64,000 nucleotides of DNA from Pseudoalteromonas arabiensis (GTDB lineage: Bacteria; Pseudomonadota; Gammaproteobacteria; Enterobacterales; Alteromonadaceae): the NCBI RefSeq assembly GCF_001550155.1, contig NZ_LRUF01000024.1, forward strand, positions 472,648 through 536,647. The letters are read 5' to 3'. Every line of letters starts with the position of its first letter. Positions within the stretch are counted from its first letter, which is position 1. A model generated the notes under the pieces. It had not been told where the DNA came from and ran no database searches. It worked only from the letters and a program-made list of their open reading frames with translations. Below are positions 29,504 through 38,037 of the stretch, one piece after another. The position numbers and the translations under genes are program-made.

Positions 29504-31099
29504 ATGAGAACTTCATTAAAAAACTGCACTAGCCTGATTGCTCCCGATGTACCTAACTTACAGAAACTTGCGGAGTTGAGGAGTCAATCGCAGAGGTTAC
29601 ATGTTGAAACAGTTTTGTATGCTTTGTGCTTAGAAACAATACGTATGGAGGGAACTCTAGACAATATTAGTAAGCAAATACTTTCTGCTGTGAAAACTAG
29701 ATGTAATACTTATTATGACGCAGTAACTGAAGATGAACGTGATCTTCTTAAGTGTGAAATTGATCGTTTGTTATTTCCTGATGTAACTTCCAAAGAGAGT
29801 TACTTAAAAGAGTATGTTGAGCCTCAATTAGACAGGTTTAAATGCGAACACCCCGAAGTAGAAGTACTAAGAGACGATGAAATATTTAGTGATTTTAAAG
29901 CCAATTTACCCTTAGAGTGGTTAAACAAGTATTCTGGCCTGAGCTATTATGTGTTGGATATTTTATTTGATTTAGCCGTTCATTATGGTGATGAAGAACA
30001 GCTTAAAGATTTGATCTTAATTCGTTGCGATGAATGGCTGGGTCGAATTGAATCACCTCATATTGATAAGCCTGAAGAGAAAATCATACAATTCTGGTTT
30101 TTAAGAGCTTTTTATTTTTTGAATTTATGCGATTCCCAAAAGCTTTTTTATTTCCTTACTCAGAAGAAAAGCTCAATATTTTTATTCGAGGGAATATCAA
30201 GTAGTTTAAACTCAGGAAGTCGCGATACTTTTCCAAGTTTATCTAGCGATAAAATATATCTATTATTAGATCGCTTTATTGAAGATTGGCCACAAGTTAA
30301 CTTGCCTTCCTTTTATGGCACCTCTAGTCCTGACGGAGAAAGAGCATATCGATTTCTGGTTGATATATCTAGGCAAATTGAATTGGACGCTTCTGAGAGA
30401 ACAATTCATATTATTGAACAGTTAATTGAGGACTCTCGTTTTCAAGTTATGCGCCAAAATCTTAAAAGTATGAGAGCAAATCAAATTCGTGCTTTAGCTT
30501 TGAGAAACTTTATTCCTCCGAATATCTCAAAGGTTATAGACCTTTTGGATAATTGTGATGTTGTTACTGTTGAAGGACTTAGAGATAGAGTTTTGTATGA
30601 GCTAGATAAATATCAAAAAGATATTAAGGGTGGGGAGTTTAACCCAGGAAATCGTTTTTATTCACAAGGAGGAGTTCGCCTTGATGAAGTTAGCTCAGTA
30701 GAAATTATTGCAGAGTATTTGAAGCCTCGCTTAGAAGCAGACAGCATAGTTATCAATGCAGAGCATCAAACAAAAGATAAAAATAGAATTGATATTACTG
30801 CTTCCAAAGTAATGGATGGTATTCGAAGATTACTTGTGATTGAAGCTAAAGGGCAGTGGCATACAGAACTGTTTTCAGCAGCAGGAAACCAACTGGCAGA
30901 AAGATATTCAATTCATCCTGACGCTGAAGGACAAGGTATTTATCTTGTTATTTGGTTTGGGGCTGAAGAAAAGGTAGCGAATAGAAAGCAGCATGGCTTG
31001 AAAAGCGCAGATGAACTTAAAGTAAAATTAGAAAATGACTTACCTAAAAATCTTGTAGGGCTGATTGATATATTTGTTTTAGATGTTTCAAAAGATTAA
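29504..31099 (+). CDS. PD-(D/E)XK nuclease-like protein, partner of the NTPase
   Basis: 531 residues. The first 400 show no known motif and look helical. The C-terminal 130 residues contain NRIDITASKV followed by LLVIEAKGQWH (about residues 425-450), the D...ExK pattern of a PD-(D/E)XK nuclease, then an alpha/beta tail with IYLVIWFGAEE. In a pair with the upstream NACHT-like NTPase it would be the effector, with the NTPase as sensor or switch. This is an inference from domain order. Confidence 0.68.
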   Translation: MRTSLKNCTSLIAPDVPNLQKLAELRSQSQRLHVETVLYALCLETIRMEGTLDNISKQILSAVKTRCNTYYDAVTEDERDLLKCEIDRLLFPDVTSKESYLKEYVEPQLDRFKCEHPEVEVLRDDEIFSDFKANLPLEWLNKYSGLSYYVLDILFDLAVHYGDEEQLKDLILIRCDEWLGRIESPHIDKPEEKIIQFWFLRAFYFLNLCDSQKLFYFLTQKKSSIFLFEGISSSLNSGSRDTFPSLSSDKIYLLLDRFIEDWPQVNLPSFYGTSSPDGERAYRFLVDISRQIELDASERTIHIIEQLIEDSRFQVMRQNLKSMRANQIRALALRNFIPPNISKVIDLLDNCDVVTVEGLRDRVLYELDKYQKDIKGGEFNPGNRFYSQGGVRLDEVSSVEIIAEYLKPRLEADSIVINAEHQTKDKNRIDITASKVMDGIRRLLVIEAKGQWHTELFSAAGNQLAERYSIHPDAEGQGIYLVIWFGAEEKVANRKQHGLKSADELKVKLENDLPKNLVGLIDIFVLDVSKD

Positions 31100-31138
31100 T
31101 TTCTCTTTAAGCTTGACCTAAGTATTACTTTTAATCTA

Positions 31139-31169
31139 AACCTAAACTAAGATTTTCTTAGTTTAGGTT
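31139..31169. promoter_or_regulatory. 31-bp perfect palindrome with Xre-type operator before tniQ
   Basis: 14-bp arms (AACCTAAACTAAGA and its complement) flank TTT. The core CTAAGA-TTT-TCTTAG (31147-31161) matches the xre-promoter palindrome. The palindrome ends 4 nt before the tniQ ATG and replaces any ribosome site, so it must sit on or next to the transcription start. Confidence 0.8.
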
Positions 31170-31173
31170 GGCG

Positions 31174-32349
31174 ATGCATTTTTTAGTTCAAACAAAACCT
31201 TATCCTGATGAGGCGCTTGAAAGCTATTTGCTAAGGCTTGCAAGTGATAACTCATACAATGGCTATAGTGAGCTTGCTGATATTTTGTGGCAATGGCTTG
31301 CAGAGCAAGATCATGATCTTGAAGGTGCGTTGCCGTTAGAGCTTAGCAAGGTTGATGTTTATCATGCTAGGCAAGCGAGTAGCTTTAGAATAAGAGCGCT
31401 TAAGTTGGTTGCTCAATTAGCAGATGTAAATGCTGGTGACATTCTTGCACTTGCTTGGCGGCGCAGTAATTTTAAATTTGGCAACCTGGCCGCAGTAAGC
31501 CGAAATGAACTGACAATTCCCCTTGAGCTACTTCATACTGATAACATACCTGTTTGCATTGAATGCTTGTCTGAGTCTCCATATATTCCTTTTTATTGGC
31601 ATTTAAAGCCCTATAAAGCATGCCACAAGCATAAAATGCAATTAACCTCACAATATAGGGAATGCCATAAATTAATTGATTATAGAGCTTCTGAGGCGTT
31701 TTTAGAGTGTGGCTGTGGTTGTAAACTAACCAGTAGTGAACAGTTAAACGATGCAGACTTTAAAATTGCATCTGCGCTTGCAAGTAGTAACAGCCAAAAA
31801 ATAGTGGGGTTGGTATCGTGGTTTGCGAAGGCTAAACAACTTGATGTAAGCGATGCAGACTTTAACTGCGCTTTTGTTGATTACTTTAGTACTTGGCCTG
31901 ATGGCTTTACCGTTGAATTAGATTTACTCACAAATAATGCGCGGCTCAAACAGCTTAACCCTTTTAATAAAACTAAGTTCAACTCTGTGTATGGCGATTT
32001 AATCCGTGATGGTCAAATTGCTGCAACAAGCAACCGTAAAAACAGAGTAATTGATGAGATTATTAATTACTTTGTCGAATTAGTTGATAGTAACCCTAAA
32101 GCTAAACATCCAAATATTGCAGATTTACTGTTTTGTACTTTTGATGCCGCAGTATTATTAAACACTACCATAGAGCAAGTTTACAGGCTTCATCAAGAAG
32201 GCTTTTTAAACTGTGCTTATCCACAAAAAAAGCACGAACAGCTCAGAGCTGATAGCCATGTATTTTATTTACGCCAGGTAATTGAGCTACAGCAAGCATT
32301 CGCAGCTGAAAAGCCTCAAACAAAAAAACAATTTATAGCGCCGTGGTAA
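31174..32349 (+). CDS. tniQ: TniQ (TnsD-family) targeting protein of the CAST
   Basis: 391 residues from the ATG at 31174 (MHFLVQTKPYPDEALESYLLRLA, the usual I-F3 TniQ start). Zinc-finger cysteine/histidine sets are visible: CIECLSE...CHKHK near 125-150, and C-G-C-G-C in LECGCGCKL near 170. A TniQ dimer binds the Cas7/Cas6 end of Cascade and recruits TnsC at the guide-matched site. It is the first gene of the tniQ-cas8/5-cas7-cas6 operon; no Shine-Dalgarno sequence is seen. Confidence 0.93.
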   Translation: MHFLVQTKPYPDEALESYLLRLASDNSYNGYSELADILWQWLAEQDHDLEGALPLELSKVDVYHARQASSFRIRALKLVAQLADVNAGDILALAWRRSNFKFGNLAAVSRNELTIPLELLHTDNIPVCIECLSESPYIPFYWHLKPYKACHKHKMQLTSQYRECHKLIDYRASEAFLECGCGCKLTSSEQLNDADFKIASALASSNSQKIVGLVSWFAKAKQLDVSDADFNCAFVDYFSTWPDGFTVELDLLTNNARLKQLNPFNKTKFNSVYGDLIRDGQIAATSNRKNRVIDEIINYFVELVDSNPKAKHPNIADLLFCTFDAAVLLNTTIEQVYRLHQEGFLNCAYPQKKHEQLRADSHVFYLRQVIELQQAFAAEKPQTKKQFIAPW

Positions 32350-32352
32350 CTT

Positions 32353-34404
32353 ATGGACTTACAAGATGCATTTGCAATTGAATCACTAAAAGAAAAAACC
32401 ACAGCCCTTAGAAAGTTGTTTGCTCCATACATGCCTCATGTTGCGGTAGATGGCTTTGAAGAACAAGCTCTCGTTGTGCTCATTAATCTTGTTTATAAGC
32501 GAAGTGAGATTGATGATTTAACAAGTGTAAGAACTGCTAAAAGTGTATTATGCGATGAAGTGTTATTGAGTAAGTGTATTAACGAAGTCAAATGGTTTCA
32601 TACTCATAATTTAAAATACCCAGATATACGAGTAAGCCATCAACGTTTAATTAGTGCAGTTGTAAGTGAAGATATTGCGGGTATTTGCAGTCGGTCATTA
32701 CCTTTTAGTTTTGGCTGGTCGCACAACAGTGCTGAAATTAATCATGCAAAGCTATTTTTAACCTCATTTACTTGGCAAGATGAAGTGACTTGTTTAGCAA
32801 GGCTGTTAATTAATGAAGAGCCTGTTTGGATTAATTTAATAAGAGCATATGGGTTTGCTAAAAAGGCGGTTTTAGACATCGCGGGCAAAATGAAACAGCT
32901 GTTGCCAGTGGCAGAGTTCCCATTAGAAGTAAGCTCTTTTTCACCACAATTACAAATGCCATTTCAGCAAAGCTACCTTGCGGTTACGCCTGTAGTAAGC
33001 CACGCAATGCTGGCTAAAATTCAGCAATTAACAACAGAACGTAAGTTAAATTTTGCTTTAGTTGAGCACTCAAGACCTGCCAATGTTGGCGATTTAGCAA
33101 GCTCAGTAGGCGGCAATATAAGAGTGCTGCGTTACTTTCCTAAAACATATTCAAAGGCTATTAACCGATCCAAAGTAGCCAATAATGATATTGAGAAAGC
33201 ATTTAAAATTCGTGCGCTATTAAGTAGTCAATTTCAACAGGCGCTTTTGGTATTGGTTGGTATTAAACAGTTTAATACGTTAAGGCAAAAGCGATTAGCG
33301 CGAGTAGCGGCTATTAGGCAAGTACGTGTTAGCTTGCAGTTATGGCTTGATAACATTCTTGAAGCTAAAAATAACACTCAAGGGCAAGCTTACCCTGAGT
33401 GGACAAAGCATTACTTAGATCAGAGTATTACTAACTGCATTAGCCAATTTAGTAACGTACTAAATGAGAGCCTTGGTAATTTAAGTAAGCTCAAACGCTT
33501 TGCGTATCACCCTAATTTAATGGAGCTGTTTAAAGCGCAGTTAAACTATGTGTTTACTCATTGTGTAGCAGAAGAAGAAACATTAAATGATGAGCAGGTA
33601 GTATATGTACATTGCCAAGATATGCGAGTGTTCGATGCTGAAGCAATGGCTAACCCGTATATTCAAGGTATGCCGTCACTTACTGCTTTAAATGGACTTG
33701 CTCATAACTTTGAGCGTAAGCTAAAAAGCTTTATAGACCCTTCAATAAAGTGTATCGGCAGTGCCATTTACATTGAAAGTTATCAATTACATACAGGTAA
33801 ACCATTACCTGAGCCAAGCAAGTTAAAACAAGTTGCAGGGCGTAGTCATGTAATAAGATCAGGAATTATCGATAAACCTAAATGCGACATAACACTCGAT
33901 TTAATATTTAGGCTTTTTGTACCAAATACTGAGCTGTTAGATAAGTTAAATAGTCAGCTTATAAAGCCCGCACTACCATCTTCGTTTGCAGGTGGCACTA
34001 TGCATCCACCTTCGTTATATCAAAATATAGACTGGTGTCATGTGTATAGTAAACCGAGTGAGCTCTTTAAAAACCTTAAAGCAAAATCGTCAAATGGTAG
34101 TTGGTTATATCCTTCAAAAAAAGTAGTTAAAAGTTTTGAACAATTAATTGATGCCCTTAACGGTAACTTTAATTTACGACCCGCTGCAATTGGCTTTGCT
34201 GCGCTTGAAGAACCCATAAAGCGAGGTGGAGCATTACATGAGAACCATTGTTATGCTGAGCCCGTAATTGGGTTGTTAGAGTGTACTAGCAATACGTCAG
34301 TTAAGTACGCAGGGGCTAAGCAGTTCTTTCATGACGCATTTTGGGTTATGGATGTTCAAAAAGAGTCTATGCTTATGAAAAAGTCTAAGTTTGAGTATGA
34401 ATAA
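32353..34404 (+). CDS. cas8f: Cas8f-Cas5f fusion (Cascade large subunit)
   Basis: 683 residues, 3 nt after tniQ. The length and position match the natural Cas8-Cas5 fusion found only in I-F3 CAST Cascades; canonical I-F systems have separate csy1 and csy2. I base the call on operon position, size and the adjoining Cas7f/Cas6f rather than on a short motif. It binds the 5' handle of the crRNA and reads the PAM. The stop codon overlaps the cas7 start (TAATG). Confidence 0.9.
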   Translation: MDLQDAFAIESLKEKTTALRKLFAPYMPHVAVDGFEEQALVVLINLVYKRSEIDDLTSVRTAKSVLCDEVLLSKCINEVKWFHTHNLKYPDIRVSHQRLISAVVSEDIAGICSRSLPFSFGWSHNSAEINHAKLFLTSFTWQDEVTCLARLLINEEPVWINLIRAYGFAKKAVLDIAGKMKQLLPVAEFPLEVSSFSPQLQMPFQQSYLAVTPVVSHAMLAKIQQLTTERKLNFALVEHSRPANVGDLASSVGGNIRVLRYFPKTYSKAINRSKVANNDIEKAFKIRALLSSQFQQALLVLVGIKQFNTLRQKRLARVAAIRQVRVSLQLWLDNILEAKNNTQGQAYPEWTKHYLDQSITNCISQFSNVLNESLGNLSKLKRFAYHPNLMELFKAQLNYVFTHCVAEEETLNDEQVVYVHCQDMRVFDAEAMANPYIQGMPSLTALNGLAHNFERKLKSFIDPSIKCIGSAIYIESYQLHTGKPLPEPSKLKQVAGRSHVIRSGIIDKPKCDITLDLIFRLFVPNTELLDKLNSQLIKPALPSSFAGGTMHPPSLYQNIDWCHVYSKPSELFKNLKAKSSNGSWLYPSKKVVKSFEQLIDALNGNFNLRPAAIGFAALEEPIKRGGALHENHCYAEPVIGLLECTSNTSVKYAGAKQFFHDAFWVMDVQKESMLMKKSKFEYE

Positions 34405-35432
34405 TGCAATTACCTCGGCACTTAAGTTACACGCGTTCGCTCTCACCAAGTAAAGCGGTTTTTTTTTATAAAACACCAGAGTCTGATTTTGAACCGTTAC
34501 AAATAGAGCAAAATAAATTAGTTGGGCAAAAGTCAGGGTTTGGCGATGCGTATCAAAAGCAAAATGTGGCTAAAAATTTAGCGCCACAAGATCTCGCTTT
34601 TGGTAACCCACAAACAATTGATGTGTGCTACGTGCCTCCAATAGTAAATGAGCTATTTTGCCGTTTTTCACTAAGAGTTGAGGCTAATGGTATTGAGCCA
34701 CATGTTTGTGATGATCCTAAAGTTATTTATTGGTTAAAACGTTTTTTTGAAACCTACAAAAAACACAATGGCCTTAATGAAGTTGCAACTCGCTATGCTA
34801 AAAATATACTGATGGGCAACTGGCTTTGGCGTAATCGTCAATCACCGAATGTTGATATTGAAATACTTACTGAACATGCAGCCCCGATCATCGTTGAAGG
34901 TATACAAAAGCTAAAGTGGCAGGGCAATTGGCAAAATAATCAAACAGCACTAATAACATTATCAGAAGTTATTCAAGAAGGGCTTAGTAACCCTCAAAAT
35001 TATTGTTATTTAGATATAACCGCAAAAATTAAAAATGCATTTAGCCAAGAGGTTCACCCAAGTCAAAAGTTTGTAGATGCTGTTGAACAGGGCATGTCAT
35101 CTAAACAACTTGCGTACACCCAAGTGGGCGATAAAAAAGCAGCAAGTTTAAACTCACAAAAAGTAGGGGCGGCTATCCAAACTATTGATGATTGGTATGA
35201 GGGAGGCTACAAACCTTTACGCACTCACGAGTATGGCGCAGATAAGCAAATATTAGTTGCACACAGAACACCTAAGAGCCATTCAGACTTTTATTCATTA
35301 CTCCCGCGCATTGCTTTGCATATTAAACACATGGAAAAGCATGGTTTAGAGCAAGGTGAAGAATCAGACGCAGTTCACTTTATTGCGGCAGTGCTGATCA
35401 AAGGTGGCTTATTTCAAAGGAGCAAAGGTTGA
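34404..35432 (+). CDS. cas7f: Cas7f (Csy3) Cascade backbone subunit
   Basis: 342 residues, the usual Csy3 length. The N-terminal YTRSLSPSKAVFFYK and the late TQVGDKKAASLNSQKVGAA segment fit the Csy3 family. Six copies coat the crRNA spacer and flip out every sixth base, which matches the mismatch pattern of the homing spacer. It overlaps both neighbours by 1-4 nt. Confidence 0.92.
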   Translation: MQLPRHLSYTRSLSPSKAVFFYKTPESDFEPLQIEQNKLVGQKSGFGDAYQKQNVAKNLAPQDLAFGNPQTIDVCYVPPIVNELFCRFSLRVEANGIEPHVCDDPKVIYWLKRFFETYKKHNGLNEVATRYAKNILMGNWLWRNRQSPNVDIEILTEHAAPIIVEGIQKLKWQGNWQNNQTALITLSEVIQEGLSNPQNYCYLDITAKIKNAFSQEVHPSQKFVDAVEQGMSSKQLAYTQVGDKKAASLNSQKVGAAIQTIDDWYEGGYKPLRTHEYGADKQILVAHRTPKSHSDFYSLLPRIALHIKHMEKHGLEQGEESDAVHFIAAVLIKGGLFQRSKG

Positions 35433-36031
35433 AGCGCTATTATTTTAATATTACTTATTTACCCAAAAATTGTGATGTAAACCTTCTTGCTGGCCGGTGT
35501 ATTGGCATTTTGCATGGGTTTATGAGTTCACGCGAAATTAGTAATATTGGTGTGTGTTTTCCTGAATGGAACGAGCAAACCATAGGTAATCAAATAGCGT
35601 TTGTATCGACAGATAAAAAACAATTAACCAACCTATCTCAGCAAAGCTATTTTGAGATGATGGCTCATGATAAGTTATTTGGCTTATCAACAATACTCGA
35701 AGTACCAACAGAGCAAAATGAGGTTATGTTTATTCGCAACCAATCAGTAGCCAAAGCATTTGTTGGTGAAAAGCGAAGGCGATTAAAGCGAGCTAAAAAA
35801 CGAGCTGAAGCTAGAGGTGAAGTTTACAACCCTGAATATCAATTTGAGGCAAAAGCCATAGGCCACTTTCATTCAATACCCTTATCAAGCAAAGACAACG
35901 GAGAAAATTTTATACTTCATATACAAAAAATTGAAAATGCTGAATCCATAAAAAATCAATTCAACAATTATGGCTTTGCTACAAATCAAACATTTCAAGG
36001 CACGGTGCCCTCTTTGAATCCCCTTTTTTAA
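35429..36031 (+). CDS. cas6f: Cas6f (Csy4) crRNA endoribonuclease
   Basis: 200 residues from a TTG that overlaps the cas7 stop codon (TTGA); AAGGAG lies 6 nt upstream. An arginine/lysine-rich helix near residues 112-126 (KRRRLKRAKKRAEARG) is the hallmark that grips the repeat hairpin. The C-terminal GTVPSLNPLF is a family-like tail. It cuts the repeat RNA and stays on the 3' hairpin. The array starts 97 nt downstream. Confidence 0.93.
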   Translation: MKRYYFNITYLPKNCDVNLLAGRCIGILHGFMSSREISNIGVCFPEWNEQTIGNQIAFVSTDKKQLTNLSQQSYFEMMAHDKLFGLSTILEVPTEQNEVMFIRNQSVAKAFVGEKRRRLKRAKKRAEARGEVYNPEYQFEAKAIGHFHSIPLSSKDNGENFILHIQKIENAESIKNQFNNYGFATNQTFQGTVPSLNPLF

Positions 36032-36128
36032 TTTTTTAATGAGTTATTTGATTGATTAAAAATAAGGGTAAATAATTTAAATTCGTTTAACAGTTTGGTA
36101 TTTATAGAAATTTAAACTATTTTTTATA
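36032..36128 (+). promoter_or_regulatory. CRISPR leader
   Basis: 97 very AT-rich bases between cas6 and the first repeat. They probably hold the array promoter; no close match to the Xre operator is present here. Confidence 0.55.
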
Positions 36129-36337
36129 GTGAACTGCCGAGTAGGCAGTTGGAAATCTATTACTGAAATCATACACAGTGCAGACAGCGTGAACTGCCGA
36201 GTAGGCAGCTGGAAATTCAAGCGCATTGGCAATAGTTGTTATGTGGATGTGAACTGCCGAGTAGGCAGCTGAAATTAGGCCAGGAATTGAACAACCACAA
36301 ATTGTGACTTTTAACTGCCGAAAAGGCAGAGGCTAAA
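36129..36337 (+). CRISPR. CAST CRISPR array with private homing spacer
   Basis: 28-nt repeats with the I-F type hairpin CTGCCGAGTAGGCAG start at 36129, 36189 and 36249; a degenerate fourth starts near 36309 (CTGCCGAAAAGGCAG). Spacers: 36157-36188, 36217-36248 (32 nt each, targets not recognised) and 36277-36308, which matches ffs. Repeat 3 departs from the consensus at its 3' end (CTGAAATT instead of CTGGAAAT), and repeat 4 has changes at both flanks but keeps a 5-bp stem. The homing spacer is therefore framed by atypical repeats. Confidence 0.95.
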
Positions 36338-36338
36338 T

Positions 36339-36371
36339 AAAAAGACCCCAGCAAACGCTGGGGTCTTTTTA
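36339..36371. terminator. Bidirectional terminator after the CRISPR array
   Basis: GACCCCAGC / GCTGGGGTC with an AAAC loop is flanked by A5 and T5. It ends the array transcript and can also serve the convergent small gene. Confidence 0.92.
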
Positions 36372-36394
36372 TTTAACTTTAATTAAGGTATGAG

Positions 36395-36658
36395 CTATTT
36401 TTTGTTATCACAGATAATTTTACCCTTATCATCTAAGCCATAAAATTTTTCGTTACCGCTCAGTTTTTCAAAATGCTTAGAAAAATCCTGTTCTAGGTTA
36501 GAGTTTATAGCTTCATCAAAATTATTCATAAATACAGCTTGTTCAGCGGCGCTAAGATCATCTACCGAAAGTCGACCATCTAATGCAGTTTTTACATTTT
36601 CGCAATCGAAATTCGCCGATTTATCTTTGGTGTTGCTGGTTTTTATTGTTTTAGCCAT
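36395..36658 (-). CDS. Small hypothetical protein (87 aa)
   Basis: Starts MAKTIKTSNTKDKSANFDCE after a GGGAG ribosome site and is convergent with the CRISPR array. It is acidic and probably soluble, with no signal peptide or membrane segment. The family is not recognised. Confidence 0.65.
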   Translation of the reverse strand: MAKTIKTSNTKDKSANFDCENVKTALDGRLSVDDLSAAEQAVFMNNFDEAINSNLEQDFSKHFEKLSGNEKFYGLDDKGKIICDNKK

Positions 36659-36989
36659 ATTAAACTCCCAAAATATAAAAGATGATGTTATCTAACCATA
36701 ACGTAATTCTAAAAATTTGCGAAGTTCGGCTATGAGCGAAGTCCGGACATTGAAAAAGTTAAATTAATTCCCGCTTTTTTGAGTTGGAGTCTAATTTTGT
36801 CCAATAACATTATTAATCGCCGCTTTGGTGCAAAATAACAAGCTTAATTCCTAGCTATTTTAATTACTTGTTTACAAAGGTAATTATTGGTGAAATTATT
36901 AGGGTTGTAATATACGTCGTTCTGGTGTGTTATAAACCACCAAAGTGGTGTTCAATAAGCTGTTATACCTAGTACTGAGAAGTCGACTA
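36659..36989. other. Non-coding stretch before the cassette-like region
   Basis: 331 bases without a convincing gene. It contains the possible long attC at 36833-36967 and AT-rich filler. A short inverted pair CCACCA...TGGTG lies at about 36939-36952. Confidence 0.4.
36833..36967 (+). other. Possible integron attC site (long form)
   Basis: The left arm AATAACAAGCTTAATT resembles the complement of the right arm ATAAGCTGTTATA, about 110 nt apart. This is the layout of a long attC. It would place the recombination point (GTTATAC) at 36962, 28 nt before the next gene start. The central part is not clearly paired, so confidence is low. Confidence 0.35.
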
Positions 36990-38033
36990 ATGTCATTTGA
37001 AAAAATACCTTCTGTTCTAAATTACACCACCGGGTTTCCATTAATGCTTGGACTTCAGCATTTTGAGAGCTTGAAAAAAGTCCGAGTCGCAAGCCCCGAT
37101 GATAAAGTTTCTGTTACAAAAGCTAATGGAGAAAAGATCACAAACTTTGGCGTGACAGCTGGATACCATCATTATTTTATAGCCACAAGACCACGCTGCA
37201 TGTTTGTAAATGACACTTTTGGTTGGGATGTAGAAAAAGGAGTTGGGGCTGGTGAAATTGAGTTTGAAACCGGATACAAAAAGTACCTAAAAATTCCATT
37301 TAAGATTTCTCTAAATGGTAAATCTCCCTATCCTTTCCCTGCTCAAGGAGAAGACTTCAAAAGTCATAAAGACATAGAATGTTGCCGCGTAGAATCTAGT
37401 GAAGAGGGTTATCCTAATCGTTTGTTGTTTACATCAAGTAGCGGAAATATGTATGGTTTTTTTCTTGAGCCTGATCTTTTACACTTCATCGAGTTTGAGA
37501 ATGACTTAAGTAACGAAGATCTAAACTTTCGAATTGAATATATTGGAATTTCTACAGGTAAAGATGGAAATAGAGACTTTGCGGACAGGCTTTGGAATCA
37601 TGAAAAAGTAAGAGAAATAAGCGGTTATATTCAAAGAGACTACCCTAATCGTCAGGTTTACATTTTTGGCTACCAATCTCAGTATTCAATAGAGCCATTT
37701 CCTGGTCACTTTATAATAAATAGCCAAATAATTGAAACCCAGTGCGGCATGAAACCTTGGGCTGAGGTATTAGAGGCATCCCTGATTAAATATTTTCAGC
37801 CTACTTACAATGTTCAATTTATGGGTTTTTTAGATACGGAAAATCCTGCATGGTTGGAAAAAATCAAGGAGATCTTGATTCCTTCTTGGGAGTTTGACAG
37901 ACCTAGGATAATTTCAGCATCTTTTTTCTCAGATAACTCATTAAACCCCAGCGGTAATTGGTTTTTTGGTGGTTTTTATACTGACTTTCAGAAAAGCATA
38001 AAAGTTAGTGAGACCATTAATTTATTAATTTAA
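36990..38033 (+). CDS. Hypothetical cassette-borne protein (347 aa)
   Basis: The ATG at 36990 (MSFEKIPSVLNYTTG) is preferred over an in-frame start 15 codons earlier because it lies just inside the inferred cassette boundary. The product looks soluble. I do not recognise a family. It is followed 4 nt later by a good attC site, so it behaves as an integron gene cassette. Confidence 0.7.
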   Translation: MSFEKIPSVLNYTTGFPLMLGLQHFESLKKVRVASPDDKVSVTKANGEKITNFGVTAGYHHYFIATRPRCMFVNDTFGWDVEKGVGAGEIEFETGYKKYLKIPFKISLNGKSPYPFPAQGEDFKSHKDIECCRVESSEEGYPNRLLFTSSSGNMYGFFLEPDLLHFIEFENDLSNEDLNFRIEYIGISTGKDGNRDFADRLWNHEKVREISGYIQRDYPNRQVYIFGYQSQYSIEPFPGHFIINSQIIETQCGMKPWAEVLEASLIKYFQPTYNVQFMGFLDTENPAWLEKIKEILIPSWEFDRPRIISASFFSDNSLNPSGNWFFGGFYTDFQKSIKVSETINLLI

Positions 38034-38037
38034 AAGG

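Noticed and set aside
36140..36300. Xre operator within the CRISPR leader or before the homing spacer
   Set aside because: I searched this stretch for CTAAGA-N3-TCTTAG and found none, so separate transcriptional control of the homing guide is not supported by sequence.
36129..36337. Array and cas genes as a canonical type I-F immune system
   Set aside because: There is no cas1, cas2 or cas3, Cas8 and Cas5 are fused, tniQ heads the operon and the last spacer targets the host's own ffs gene; all fit a CAST rather than immunity.
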